Positions 32,581 through 43,914 are shown, counted from the stretch's first letter. The stretch: DNA of 64,000 nucleotides from Stenopsyche tienmushanensis (GCA_008973525.1 WACJ01000522.1:310001-374000); one strand, 5' to 3'. Notes: generated by a model from the letters alone, not told the origin. Numbers and translations: made by a program.

Positions 32581-33190
32581 CGGTCGTCAATTGCTTCATG
32601 TCAAATTTAATCGAGAAATCCGATAATTTTCCATAAATCGCTCGTGTCAATTGCCAAACGAGGGCTTGTGTAACGACTATGTCCATGTACGTTGTTCTCA
32701 TTGCAAATATTTTCTTCGTTTGGTTTTCAAGCACATATGGTCTCAATACTGCCCTCTTACTTTCCACATTCAATCATATCTACAAGGTTGATACGACCAT
32801 TAAGTATAGGTATTCTACTTCCTTCTATTATATTTTTGTTGTTGTGCAACTTCGATCATTGTTGTTCGGTAATGTATCGCAGATCATATAATGCGAATTC
32901 TCTGCATTGTTATAAAACTTCTGTGCTATGGGCTCGAACCGCAAATAATTACCTAAGCTAAATTCTTAAAATATTTTATTGCTATACTATGTGGATATGT
33001 TACATGGTCATCGGGAGGAATGATTTCGTGTATGTGCTTTTAAAAAATGACAAAATGAAAGTGATTCAAACACAATCGAACAAACATTTTTTGCAATAGC
33101 ACATGGTCAACCGCTTTTAAAGTTTCACCGGTAGGACAAATTGGCTTGAACATCACGAAAAGTGGAACTCTAGACGACATTTGGTCGGAA
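32580..33190. other. Unassigned sequence next to the LINE fragment
   Basis: Several frames of 65-89 codons on both strands overlap here. The minus-strand frame 32567-32773 lies just upstream of the LINE fragment and could be more of it, but I recognise no reverse-transcriptase motif. Confidence 0.35.
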
Positions 33191-33286
33191 AGAAAAGAAA
33201 AATAGTTTGTAGTGTGTCCATGTCCATCACATTCATCATAGAGACCCTACGCGCATGCGCCGAATCGTCTCTACTGTATGTGTGTA
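33190..33286 (-). repeat. tRNA-related SINE candidate, inverted 3' part
   Basis: In reverse it carries GATGGACATGGACACACTAC, CATAGAGACCCTACGCGCAT and the CAGTAGAGACGATTCGGCGC block of the other copies. It is broken at TGTGTGTA, exactly where the retroelement at 33286 begins. Confidence 0.5.
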
Positions 33287-34034
33287 TCCGGGCGGGGGAC
33301 TCCACAATGCCCACCCATAAAACCAGGGTAGGGGGGCCAACCCTACGCTCGTGATAAACGATTGAACCCCTAGGGTAATGATGTGAATTAAAGATGCGCG
33401 AAAGCAGTCTCGTTGGTTTGATCATCAAACACTGCTGGGTTAGCCCAGCTAACATGAGTTGGGTACGCAGGTCACTCTGTGCTACGTACACATAAAGGGG
33501 TGTGTGGAACTGTTGATTACAGAAGTTGATGGAGTCTGTGTCATCCCCAACAGCCTAGTGAATACAGGGAAGAACGGCTTTAGGCTGCTCGAATGGTGAC
33601 TCGTCTCCGTGGCTAGATATTACAAATGAACGAACCAATACGAAAACCGTAGGGAAGACGTAGCCCCTGAAGTTCATCATCTGCTGCAGCTCCCTACAAA
33701 CTGAGGTTGGACTTGTGGTGTTATTGAACCCGCAATAGTATTCCCTTTAATTTAGTATAACCTCAGTCCTTCCTCTTCCAACGCACCTTCGGGTGCATGT
33801 TGTTTGAATCTGGTTTTTCCTGCGGAAACCTCGCCTCTTTTGGAGGGCGCGGAGCAAAAGTGACGAGCGCCTGGACACTCTGTGCATAGCGTTTCCCGTG
33901 GGGTTAAAGATCTGTGGAAGACCCTCTCTGTGTGGCTAGTCCGGGGTAACCCGGAGCAGACCATACAGCAGCGCCGGCAATAGGGTCGACATTATAGACC
34001 CTCCAAGCCCGTTAATCGCTGTCTGTCGTATTGG
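33286..34034 (+). mobile_element. Non-LTR retroelement 3' region, copy 1 (family N)
   Basis: Collinear with the inverse of 42701-43371, sharing AACCCCTAGGGTAATGATGT, GCCCAGCTAACATGAGTTGG, TCTTTTGGAGGGCGCGGAGC and GCAGACCATACAGCAGCGCC. It ends near CTGTCTGTCGTATT, matching the other copy's 3' end. A ~75-bp internal stretch is unique to this copy. No open frame is shared in sense orientation, so it is either a LINE 3' untranslated region or a SINE. It interrupts a SINE copy on its 5' side. Confidence 0.6.
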
Positions 34035-34530
34035 CAAAAAATTTGGGAATACGGTGGCAGTTTCTATCACATTTTCATTGATTTTTGCAAGGCTTATGAC
34101 AGCTTCAACTGGGAGAGAGTTTAAAAGACCATGTTGGGTGTCCCAGATAAGCTGCGTCCTGTCAAAAGCTTTCCAGATGACGACGGGAGTTAGACAGATG
34201 ATCCCCACTACATTTTAATATTGCGTTGTAAGTAATTATGGGGATCGCTAACAGATTGGAACGTGTAGATCCTTAGAACGATAAGATAATATACCTTGTC
34301 TTTGGGAACAAAATCGACGTCGCCGCGGCTAATTCTAAAAATAATAAAAAGATCCAGGATTTCAAATAACTAGGATCCATCCTCACGGAGAAGAACTCAA
34401 TGACTGATGAGGTCCAATCGAGATGTCATGGACATGCACGGATAAGTGTCAATTGCCAGCTTCGCCCAAACTCACTGTCAATGAATAGACATAAAATCCG
34501 CATGTCTGGATCTGGGCAATTAGAGGGAAG
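34035..34530 (+). pseudogene. LINE reverse-transcriptase fragments
   Basis: The plus strand near 34040-34130 encodes KIWEYGGSFYHIFIDFCKAY and DSFNWERV, which is reverse-transcriptase block A with its catalytic aspartate (FIDFKKAYDS). Near 34355-34415 it encodes DFK, a stop, LGSILTEKNSMTDEVQSR, matching the FKYLGSIITEDNSMTEEI block downstream of the YADD site. The sequence between has lost the YADD motif and is shortened. Frames are broken. This resembles the CR1/RTE-like LINEs of arthropods, but the clade is not certain. Confidence 0.7.
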
Positions 34531-34587
34531 AGACTCAGGACCGACAGAAATGGCGACATGCATTTTCGGTGGCCGGGAATCTTGAAA

Positions 34588-35645
34588 TTGGGACATCCAG
34601 AAAGTAAGGTTACAACATTTATATAGGATCGAAAAATGCTTGTATTTCATTGAAATTCACAAATATATTAGGCTCTTTTTCAATGTAATCGCCGTCAATA
34701 TTGAGACATTTTTGGAGTAGGGACATCAGCTTTTGTATGCCAGCATCATAGATGCCAACCCTTTTTGGATTATCTTTTGGATACTTTTTTTTCTGTGGGC
34801 GAGAAAATCTTCACAAGACACCCAGTAAAACTGGGTAGTGTGGGATTCACGATTGATCGATCATGCCTACCCACTAAACCCCCCCCCCCCCTTGTCCTTC
34901 TCTGTCCTCCTGGTATTGTTTTCCGTTTAGTCTGACCTTAAGTGGTTGGCCTTATTCTATTGTTGGAGAGGCTGTTGCGCTCTGCGTCTCTCTCTTTCAC
35001 TGCCCTCTTTGGCGCTGAGTATCTCTTCTACGTATTCGCGCCAAAGGTCCCAGTTCCTCTTGCTTTCCATCATGCTGTGGACCATGTTGTCAACGTTGAG
35101 CTCGGCCACCTCGAGTGCTTGTTTCAGCAGTTTTCTCTGGGGTGCCCAAGCCTCACAGCCAATGATGGTGTACTCTGCGTCGTCGACCTCCGCTTGGCAG
35201 TATTGGCACGTAGCGGATGGTTCTTTGTCAATCCGCTTCAGGTACGCACCAAAGAATCCGTGCCCAGTGAGCGCCTGCGTCAAGCGGTAGGTTATTTCAC
35301 CGTGGATTCTTTGGATTCTGAGGTGTAGTGACACACCCATATCTCATCCCCCGTCACGATAGATTCCAGAATAGCTTCTCTCTCCTGTGCAAAATGATCA
35401 CATGATGATTATGACAGTGCTCCGGTGTGAGCATTGTGGGCACCCATCTCGCACACAGCTTCTTGTAAATATTCAAGAAATGTTAAGAAATTCTTCAGGT
35501 GGGAGTTTGCGGGAGTGTGTGACAACCTTTTCTTCGGAAGAATTTACTGTGACCATATAAAATGGCCGACAAACACGCGGGACAAAAAAACTGACCGTTA
35601 GGATCCTTCCTACATGTTAGGTGCGCCAACTACACAATAGCAAAG
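34588..35645 (-). pseudogene. Mariner M1 split by a LINE insertion
   Basis: M1 sequence runs from ACATCCAGAAAGTAAGGTTA at 34592 to about 34780 (3' end of the transposon), and from about 35315 to about 35640 (middle and 5' leader, AATGGCCGACAAACACGCGG). On both sides the sequence matches the 46.7-47.3-kb copy as one contiguous stretch. The 5' segment also has an internal deletion near 35480. It is inactive. Confidence 0.75.
34780..35325 (-). mobile_element. R1-like LINE 3' end inserted into mariner
   Basis: The minus strand carries a 127-codon frame (34957-35340; the first residues come from the mariner) encoding RLTQALTGHGFFGAYLKRI, then CQYCQAEVDDAEYTIIGC, then a W-rich acidic tail. That is the LTGHG...Y, zinc-knuckle-like CxxC...H/Y...C and C-terminal layout of R1/TRAS-type LINE ORF2. 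Downstream is a 3' region with a 13-base C/G tract and an A8 tail (T8 at 34784-34791). A short CTTTGGAT/CTTTTGGAT repeat at both ends looks like the target duplication. It is 5'-truncated, as usual for LINEs. Confidence 0.8.
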
Positions 35646-36890
35646 GCAATATTGCGTCATTCAAATGTTATGGAACCCCAAACAATCTCTATACCCGGTT
35701 TAACCACAAAAAATATATTGCTCTCAAATTATAATACAGCTTGTTTATTGATGTCAAATTATTTGCTCGTTTGATGCTATTTATAATTGTATCACTAGAG
35801 CGATAATTTTACACACTCTTGACTATGTAGACCATCATCAAATCACCTAGCGCGTCCATCCACATTGTCCACTTAGCATTATACATATCACCACGCAACG
35901 CAATGTCGACATAAACAATCGAATCATTATGAACTTTTCCATTGCGACAAAAAGTCTTATCAACAATGCGTCATTAGCTCCCACGCGATGAAGATCCAGA
36001 GCCAATCTTCAGCGCCGCTCATCATAATGCGAGCATGATAACTGTTGAAGTTGCCGATTATTGTACATTTTTTACGAGCAATACAAAATTAGAATTCTTC
36101 TCTCAAACGAGCATCATAATCGGCAAAAGTGTGGGAAAGATTAAAAAAGTTTTTAATAGCTTTTTTAAGTTAAATTGCGTACGACTCGCTCCAGCACGAG
36201 AGCGCTCTTGTGCGGAGGCAGCAATGGATGTCGACGACTTTCATAAACATTTTCATTTAATATCGATATTTTTCCTTGGCCTCTATCAAAAAATTGAACA
36301 TGTTTCATGGGGCTTCTCTTTGAGCGGATTTTTTTACGGCCGTCTTAAAATTAATCTGTATTGCCTTTATGGCCGCCCTGCAGGGTCGCCCTCCGCAGAC
36401 GGCGCGATACATTTTTTTCATTATTTCATTACTGCTTTTATATCTTTCATTTAAAATGTAGATTCACCTGTTAATGACGGTCGTGTTTTTATATGTGCCG
36501 TGGCAGTAAAATCGTTAATGGCCGTCCAGTTATTGCATTATGGCGCGAAAATACGTCGTCGTCCGCGTTTTTGGGCGGAAATTTATTATGTGTTTAGGAG
36601 CAGCGGTGAAATATTAATATTTTTATACGTAAACCACACCGATTCATCCCGGATGGCTTTCATTCTGTTCGTTTTTATGGAGATAATTAGGGATTTGTGA
36701 ATGCGAGGGATGCTCGTCACAGCTTAACATTCCACCTAATGAAAATGCAACCGTGCAGGAAAAAGCACCAAGTTGACTTGCATTATGAAAAATAACACTT
36801 CATAATAGACATTTATAGTTCACGTATACATTTCGACTATAAAATTAAATATCATATTTACGCCTCAATAAAATAATGAAAATTTTAATG
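35645..36890. other. No recognisable gene; longest open frame of the window
   Basis: A 139-codon plus-strand frame (36035-36454) has no recognisable domain, signal peptide or flanking splice logic, although codons 50-75 are GC-richer. A second frame (36500-36700) is similar in kind. Either could include a diverged exon; more likely they are chance. Confidence 0.4.
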
Positions 36891-37025
36891 CAAAGCGTAA
36901 GGAATTCGCACATTGAATGCGGAGATTAGTGAATCGGAGACAGAGACGGGTGAATCAAGCGGTGTCGTGTTGTAAAGATACCCCTACACGTTTAAATATT
37001 CTCAAATATTGCAAAAAGCGATCCA
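36890..37025 (+). repeat. TTAA-type repeat, family Q, copy 2
   Basis: CGCACATTGAATGCGGAGAT, GTGAATCGGAGACAGAGACG and TACCCCTACACGTTTAAATA align with copy 1 at 10.9 kb. The ends are missing. Confidence 0.55.
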
Positions 37026-37212
37026 TATCGCTTCATTTTCATTTATTTATTCTGCACTTCATAATGCAATCTTTTTTTTATTCAAATCTATTATTTTTCA
37101 AAGAATTAATAATGTAAGGAGCAAATCACTATTTTAATACACTGCAGGTACATCCCATGAGTCGCGTGGTAGATTGCGGGATCAATGGCTGCGTTACAGT
37201 GCGCAGCCGCAG

Positions 37213-37213
<1 letters not shown>

Positions 37214-37249
<36 letters not shown>
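37214..37249. repeat. (TA)n microsatellite
   Basis: About 17-18 uninterrupted AT dinucleotides. Probably length-polymorphic. Confidence 0.95.
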
Positions 37250-37252
<3 letters not shown>

Positions 37253-37294
37253 TATTTTAATTATTAAAATATTAATAAATAGCCGGGTGTTCGA

Positions 37295-37400
37295 TCGCGT
37301 TAAGGTTTTTGGTAAAAAATTAAAAAACGAATTTTTTACCTTATCCGATATTTCGGACCACTCGTCGGGTCCATTTTCAAGGATTGACTGAAAGAAGTCA
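37295..37400. other. Fragment with CCGATATTTCGGACCACTCG motif
   Basis: ACCTTATCCGATATTTCGGA followed by CCACTCGTCGGGTCCATTTT resembles the ATGGxCCxxxxGGTCCGAAATATCGG signature often seen near ends of Penelope-like or LINE retroelements of invertebrates. That parallel is from memory of such repeats, and no coding part is present. Confidence 0.3.
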
Positions 37401-37630
37401 ATATAATAAAATATAGATTATGAGTGTAAAACATAAACATAACTCGTGTCAATCATAAAAACTCCAATATACAGGTGCTTTGCACATGTACTGAAAAAAA
37501 TATTTTGGGACTTAGGGGGGGAGGGGTCTTTTGTTATGTTTCACACATAGGTCCGATGTCGTAAGTGTCAGGACTATCGAAATCGATTTTTTTTTTCAAC
37601 ATAAACACGATATTTTTTCATTGTGTCTAA

Positions 37631-37756
37631 ATCCAGTGGTGTCAGATCTGAAGACTGTGCGAGCCACGGAACAAGGGACGTCCTCGGGCAAAGAAATCCA
37701 TTGGTGTCAGATCTGGAGACCGTGCAAGCTACAGAATAGGGCACGTCCCCAGGACA
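37631..37756 (+). repeat. Diverged ~65-bp tandem duplication with primer-site-like motif
   Basis: Two consecutive units start CCAGTGGTGTCAGATCTGAA and CCATTGGTGTCAGATCTGGA and continue through GACxGTGC, AGCxAC, and GACGTCCTCGG/CACGTCCCCAG. TGGTGTCAGA is the tRNA-Leu primer-site core also found next to LTRs in this window, so these could be LTR-element leader remnants. Confidence 0.5.
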
Positions 37757-37759
37757 TTC

Positions 37760-38930
37760 AAACATAATGATGAGTCTTAAAATATTTTCCATGGATTCAT
37801 TAACATTTCATATGGGTTTTTAACAACATCATTCATATTGGTTCTGTGTTTAATCGAAAATATGTTAATTACATTTTTTGGGCGTTTCCAACTTTCAAAC
37901 ACTATTGAATATAATCTTTGGAATTAATCTACAGAATCGCCTCCATTTCTCCCGGGCGAAGCTTTCGATTGCCACAAATTTATTACTTGTTGAAATTCAG
38001 TGACTGAAATTTAGAGAACGCATGAGATTTTTTCACAAAATCGGCCACTTCATTCGCCCAAACGAGTTTTAGATGGTCAGCAGTTTCTTTTAATGGATTA
38101 AAAATACTAGCCGGGCTAACCCTCGGGATAACGCTAAATCTTCTAAGGGTTGCGTTATGTATGGAATGCTAAAAAGGACCATTTTAATAATGCGGTCGCT
38201 TCAAACGGCGATTTGTGTGAATTTGCAATCTAACGAGATTAAGATTAATATCTCATGCAATATATCCACAGGTCGACCTTCGGTACTGTTATAACGAAAC
38301 GACGTCGTTGAAACGTAACAAATATGCATTCCAAACGAGAAAGACGTCCACCCACTGACAATGCCTTATTTTGGAATATTCCAATTTCGACGCCCAAATG
38401 GAGTGAGGAAGAAGTTGACTTCTTTTGAACAAACAAGAGGACAAGACGTAATATCGGATAACGGTTCTGCAAAAATGAGTTATTTATTTCGACTGTGTTA
38501 GCATGGACGACGCTATTTATATACCTGTCGGCTTTGATAGATTAATATCGTCGAACGGAATCAAAGCACATCTCTAATATTTTTCAGTACGATGATCAAT
38601 AATTAATGTGTTAATAATTCATATAAGAGGCGTAAAGATTCAATAATAAAAATGTACGACGGTCGTTTAAATTCCGTTGACTCGATAAAGGCGCTGTCAA
38701 GCCCAATAAGGTAATGCAGTGCCGCTTAATTTCTATCCGGATAATTGCTACATATCCGGTCAAATGTTACTAATTAAAACAAGCACGTATATAAATACCG
38801 ACTGCATAATATAAGGGGTATCGAAAAGTATTCGCGTATAACGTTTTGTCGTCTTCGTTTTAATATCTTAAATGATTTTGCACAGTGGTTCATGAGGATC
38901 ATAGTTTTTGTGATAGCTCCTTAATTATTT
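37760..38930. other. No recognisable gene
   Basis: A 75-codon minus-strand frame (38245-38472) has no motif. Nothing else recognised. Confidence 0.4.
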
Positions 38931-38934
38931 ATCA

Positions 38935-39075
38935 TGGATATGATTCGATTAAGCTGTGTTTGTATAATATATAATAAAATAGGCTTGCTGCTGGTGTAGT
39001 GGTTACTTTATGCAGCATATAAACACACACACACACAGTAGAGTCGGCACGGCGCATGCGCGTAGCGTCTATGAT
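38935..39075 (+). repeat. tRNA-related SINE candidate, copy
   Basis: TGGTGTAGTGG at 38992-39002 fits the A-box consensus. Upstream TTTGTATAATATATAATAAA and downstream CAGTAGAGTCGGCACGGCGC match the 31.7-kb copy. A CA-rich run (ACACACACACAC) sits between. Confidence 0.5.
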
Positions 39076-39277
39076 TCTTCCTCTTTTTCCGATTAACTGC
39101 CGCTTGAAGCTTCATTTTACGTACCATTCAAGAAAATTTTCTTAAAAAAATATTTTTTTTTAAATAATCAAATCATTTTAAATAAGAAAATCAAATCAAC
39201 AAATTTTAAATAAGAAAATCAGTGACGTGCAGAAAAAACCTGAAGGTTAAAGACCCGTAAGGACATCATCGAGCAAA

Positions 39278-39803
39278 TTAACCTTTTGAGGAGTGAGCAA
39301 ATTTAACATCGATGAAGTCGTTGATGCCATAATCGCTTTACACCAATTACTTTCTGTCAGCTCCTATCAGCGTAAGACAAACTTCAATTTAATGCAGAGT
39401 CAATTGTAAATAAGCACTGTTGATAGCATACAAGACTACGTTATTTTTTTACATAAACTATACACAAGAAATTGATTTATTTGCTCCTATTTTAGAAATA
39501 AATTATGAGAACGAACAGGAAGCAATTAAATAAATAAAGACTATCGATAGCACACAATATTCGGTCATTTCTTCAAGTAAATAAATAATAAACTTCGTAA
39601 TCATTATTAGTTGATAAAATTGGGTAAACGATCTATACAATCGTGCGATGTATGCGGAGAAGCTCTCCGTCTCTGTCTCTTGAACAGCATTACGTAATCT
39701 CTGTGTCTCTGTCTGTATCCGAGTTCAATGTACAAGAGTGCTCTTTCGAATAAGTGGAGGGGGAGGGTCACAGGCCCTGGGATAGTACTCCTTTAGGGGT
39801 TAA
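39278..39803 (-). mobile_element. TTAA-type MITE, family P, inverted full-length copy
   Basis: Bounded by TTAA at 39278-39281 and 39800-39803, with CCTTTTGAGGAGTGAGCAAA at the left and GATAGTACTCCTTTAGGGG at the right. It is collinear over ~525 bp with the copies at 9.1 and 30.4 kb. No coding frame. Confidence 0.7.
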
Positions 39804-39804
39804 G

Positions 39805-40735
39805 CAACACGTCCTACTCAAAAAAAAGTTTATTGTACCATTTTTATACAAAATTCGTTTGGTTGTATATAATTTATACTCCTTGTTCATCTTGTTAGTT
39901 ATCCTGTTACATAAAGAATAATCTTAGGGCATTACTATATATATTTTTTAGTTTTTATCTTATTATATATTTGCTATGTACCCGGACTGAAACTCCCAGA
40001 TTTTAAACTTTAATATACTGATAATAAAATGGTTCAATCAGAACTGATCTGAAAATCTAAAACGAACCGATATAAATATATGGAACCGAACCTGAATGAG
40101 TTCGAATTAAATGAAATAATGGTTCAAAGTCCTATAAGCTTATTTAAGAGCAGTTTATAATATGCACTTTCTACTTAAGATTTTAAATCCTTTGTGATCT
40201 AAAAAATATGTAATTATTGTATTTGAGTTACGTTTACTTCAATTGGTCAAGACAACAACTATTGGTCACAACGAAAATGCTTCACAAACATTTGGACTAT
40301 TTCAAAAATTCGTTCAGCTTTTTAATCTATAGAAACTTTCATTTATAAAGAAATACCAAAATATTTCGATACATAATACTTTAAGCTCTGATGATTCTGA
40401 TGTAAATAACGTTGCATATTGGTAAATTTTCAGTATTTAAATCCACAATGGTGCCCATTGGTATGGAAATCCTGATAAATATTTTTTCTTCTATCAAATA
40501 TTGCTACAAATATGTTTCTATCTGTAATGCAAATGAATGCATACATTTTCGAGAAATCTATGTTTGAATGTATATAATAAAAAAATGTAGTAAAGTGTTG
40601 CATATAAATATTAATAGATTGAAACACTAAACATTCAAATATTATTTTGAAAATATGCCCGAAGTAATCGAGTGTTTCATCATTTGATCTGATTTTGGAA
40701 GTCAGGCAACTTGCTGCTGAAAATGCTCAGCCTCC
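39805..40735. other. AT-rich sequence without recognisable feature
   Basis: Repeated GAACCGA-type words at 40055-40120 recall hAT subterminal regions but do not form clear ends. No gene recognised. Confidence 0.35.
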
Positions 40736-40739
40736 ACAC

Positions 40740-41098
40740 TCGTTGGAGGTATCATCATCAGATACTTAAATGCTAGTTCGAGTTGATGACCGCGTGAGCC
40801 TCCATTTTCGTATAATATCATCAATGTGACTGATGCAACTCCTTTCTGCTGAGACATGGACTAAACTCGCAAAATCCCTGATTTCCCGACAAATTATTTA
40901 TTTCCTTCGCTGCAGATTAATACTTATATACTATAATAGTTTGATGTGATTCGTAATTATATTACGGAGGAATACAAAAATTCTGAACCCCGTATCTATT
41001 ATATTTCATATCGATATTCCCATGATTAGAGTCGAGGTGTAGTAAATACATCACCGGTAGGGAAAGGTTAATATAACAATTTGAAAAACATATATGTA
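40740..41098 (-). repeat. Unclassified repeat R, copy 4 (inverted)
   Basis: Collinear with copy 2, from GTATCATCATCAGATACTTA to ATATAACAATTTGAAAAACA, with a ~60-bp insertion near 40780-40840 (TGATGACCGCGTGAGCCTCC region) that splits the copy and is absent from the others. Confidence 0.7.
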
Positions 41099-41099
41099 T

Positions 41100-42075
41100 A
41101 AGGATGTATAATAAGATAGATAATGTATTTTAAAAAACGATGGATCCCAGTTGTCAGATAGTTTGACACGGCAATACTTCAGCGCACTTGACCGGTTAAA
41201 GGTTATTATGTTGAATAATGTAGAGCTCGCATATTTCCAGTATCAGTACAGCATTTGTTCCGTGATTGAGAGGTCCTGTGTTCGATTTTATGGGGAAACG
41301 TCAGAAAAAAGTCACCTTGAAAAATGCCCGCGCATAAAATAGTCGATTGGGCAATTTATAACGACCACTACGTCCTGGACGCTCGAATGAGAATCACCTT
41401 CATTTTTCGCTATTTCTGACAATACGCCAGCGAGCCGAAACTGTTCGAGAGCAACGCGAAAATGACGAAAGAAAAACGCGGCCTCCATCAATTCCTTGCT
41501 CTCCGATCGGGGAAGAAAACACAGCAGATGTACAACGCGCACAACCTATAAAAACGTCTTCCAGACGGGTAAACAAGCGGGGCATTCGTCGAACGCATAA
41601 AAATATGTGTTCTTATAACTGCTCATAAAAATCCACCATTCCTATAAATATTTATGATCAAATCGTAACAACTCCACAAGGCAATTCGCTCGTTCTGCCA
41701 TTACTCGTTTATCGCCGTTGCTTCATGGTCTGTACGGAAAACCATCACTTCATCACCATCAATTTTCGGTTTATCTTCATATTTCGTATTTGAACTTTAA
41801 TCCGATCCTCCGACACGATATTTTCGACTGTAGAACCGACTTTTCGCCATTACTTTTTATAATAAAAATGTTCGGAGATTTATCAAACGCGCCATAAAGT
41901 TTTTTTTAGAACTTTTGTAATAACTCCGAGAAAGTATATTTTCCATGCTATTAAATATTGAATTGGTAGGTGGAAACTCGACTACGTTTATGAACTCGAA
42001 ATGACTCGAGATGCCTGTTGAGAACGAAATATGTAGATGTTCTCGAAGAACATTCTTTTTGAACGCAAGAAATAC
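41100..42075. other. No recognisable gene
   Basis: Overlapping minus-strand frames at 41312-41585 (76 and 61 codons) and 41857-42225 (122 codons) show no family motif. The last runs into the mariner end and is not a gene. Confidence 0.4.
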
Positions 42076-42078
42076 GGA

Positions 42079-43520
42079 GATAGTCCCAGAAGTACGCAAT
42101 CTGACGTATAAATGGCAGTTGTTGTTTAAAAAAAAAATACTATGATAGAAAGTAACTACTTTATAAAGCTTAAGTTTCAAGTTTGAAAACACTACGTTAT
42201 TTAGTATTTGTTTGGCAGCCATCAATAGTGAACATTCTCAGTGAATTTGTAAACATGGAAAAAAATGGTCATCGTTATGTGATACAATACTTTTATTAGA
42301 TCGATCTCAGTCCAATCAATATCAAAGCCGAACTAAATTCCACTCTGGGATAGTCTGTTCCTTCGTTTGCAATAATAAAATATTGAGTGGCAGAGTTCAA
42401 ACGAGGCCGTACGACCTGCCAAGACGAACATCGCAGTTGTCAACCAAATGACCCTCGACAGAAAGTACGCAAGCTAGCAGACATAATAAATATTTCAAAA
42501 AATGCTGTACATCGTATATTAACCGAAATTTTGCACATGAGAAAGCTGTGCGCATGATGGGTGCCGCGTTTATTCGCAGTGAAACCAAAATAGTATCATC
42601 AGTATGTTTTGATCGAGTGTTTAGCAATATTTCACAGCAATAAAGCCAAGTTTTTGCATTGATTCATAACCATCACTTCGCACCTAAGATAAAGGAACAG
42701 ATAACAGACGACAGCAGCGACTAACTGGATTGTGGAATTATAATGTGCGATCCCATTTTCCTGCGCTGCTGTATGGTCTGTTCTGGGTAGCCCCGAACTA
42801 GCCACATAGAAAGGGTCTTTCTTTGATCTTTTAACCCCGCTAGAAACGCTACACGCAGAGCGTCCAGGCGCCCACCCCTTTTGCTCCACGCCCTCCAAAA
42901 GAAGCGAGGTTTCTGCAGGAAAACCACTTTCAGACTATTGCACCCGAGGGTGTGGCGGAGAAGGAAGAACAAAGGCTCAAGCTAAATTCAAAGGAATACT
43001 ACCGCGGGTTCACTGCCAGCATGAGTCCATTCTTAGTTTGAAGGGGGCTGCAGCCTAAAATCGTTCTCCCCTATTTGCCTAGGCTGTTAGGGATAGTGGT
43101 GAGCCTTTAACACAGTTTCCACCAACTATTGTAATCGGCTGTTCCACACACCTTTTTATGGGTGCGCAGCACAGGGTGATCTGCTCACCCAACTCATGTT
43201 AGCTGGGCTACCCCAACTGCATTTGATGAGCAAACTGACGTGGCTACTTTCGCGCACCTCTACTCCACATCGTTACCCTAGGGGTTCAACCGTTGCCCAC
43301 GGGCGTAGGGTTGACTCCCATGTCACTCTGGGGTTTTATGGGTGTACATCGTGGAATCTAACACCCACCCGAAGATAAAGGAACAGTCAAAATAATGGAC
43401 TAAAAGCGCAAAATCGGGTCCGAAAAAGTCGAACACAGTTCCATCTGCAAGCAATGTATAAGTTTTTTTGTATGTGCATGGGATTCTTTAATCTGTTGTG
43501 ATACATTTATTATCTTTAAA
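42079..43520 (+). pseudogene. Mariner M2, decayed and split by a retroelement
   Basis: Starts with terminal repeat GATAGTCCCAGAAGTACGCA. The plus strand encodes MEKNGHRYVIQYFY near 42255, then NIKAELNSTLG, FATIKYWVAEFKRGRTTCQD, HRILTEILHMRKLCA and WVPRLFA: the bipartite HTH DNA-binding domain and linker of mariner transposases. It resumes after the insertion with GPKKSNTVPSAS and FLYVHGIL (catalytic core before the second aspartate). Stops and frameshifts are numerous. The first catalytic aspartate is not recognisable and the C-terminal end and right terminal repeat are missing. It is dead. Confidence 0.8.
42686..43386 (-). mobile_element. Non-LTR retroelement, copy 2 (family N), with 15-bp target duplication
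   Basis: The insert 42701-43371 is flanked by a perfect 15-bp direct repeat, AAGATAAAGGAACAG, at 42686-42700 and 43372-43386. Removing one copy restores a continuous mariner frame region (APKIKEQ then WTKS). Such long duplications are typical of target-primed retrotransposition. The insert is the inverse of 33286-34034. Minus-strand frames of 83-88 codons are not conserved in the other copy, so coding capacity is unproven. Confidence 0.85.
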
Positions 43521-43639
43521 AAAGAAAAACAATCAAAAATTAATATTATGCAAACTTATTGCAAAGTTTGAGTGATGAAATCAAGAAAAAACGGCCGAAT
43601 TTAGACCGCGCAGTATGTGAATGAAACTTGTATTTCAAT

Positions 43640-43820
43640 AAATGGGCCTTAACACTTTTGATAGCACACAATATTCGTTCATTTCTTCGCGTACACATAA
43701 ACAATACACACGTGAGTCTTCAATTATAGTAACAATATAATGCATTTGTTGAGGCTTAAAATCAATAAATTTGAGTCGACTGATACAATCGATACAATAG
43801 CATCTCAAGCAGAATTATAA
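43640..43820 (-). repeat. Family P fragment, subtype 2
   Basis: GATAGCACACAATATTCGTT and the later CATTTGTTGAGGCTTAAAAT match 62.2-62.35 kb closely and 58.5 kb less so. The first part also matches the middle of the full-length family P copy at 39.5 kb. Ends not defined. Confidence 0.5.
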
Positions 43821-43914
43821 GATCATCAACGATCTAAGAATATGGTTTTCAACTGGATACGCACAAATTCACGTGATAATTAATTGTTTTGTATTGATTT
43901 TTTTCCTTTGTGTA

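Noticed and set aside
33752..34208. 70- and 90-codon minus-strand frames
   Set aside because: They are antisense to family N and to the reverse-transcriptase fragment on the plus strand.
34942..35328. 128- and 114-codon plus-strand frames at 34.9-35.3 kb
   Set aside because: They are antisense to the R1-like LINE frame on the minus strand, which carries the recognisable motifs.
36035..36454. 139-codon open frame, the longest in the window
   Set aside because: No recognisable domain, signal peptide or family motif, and no convincing splice context. A frame of this length is plausible by chance in 64 kb.
37214..37249. AT dinucleotide run as an origin or regulatory element
   Set aside because: A simple microsatellite explains it, and nothing around it supports a function.
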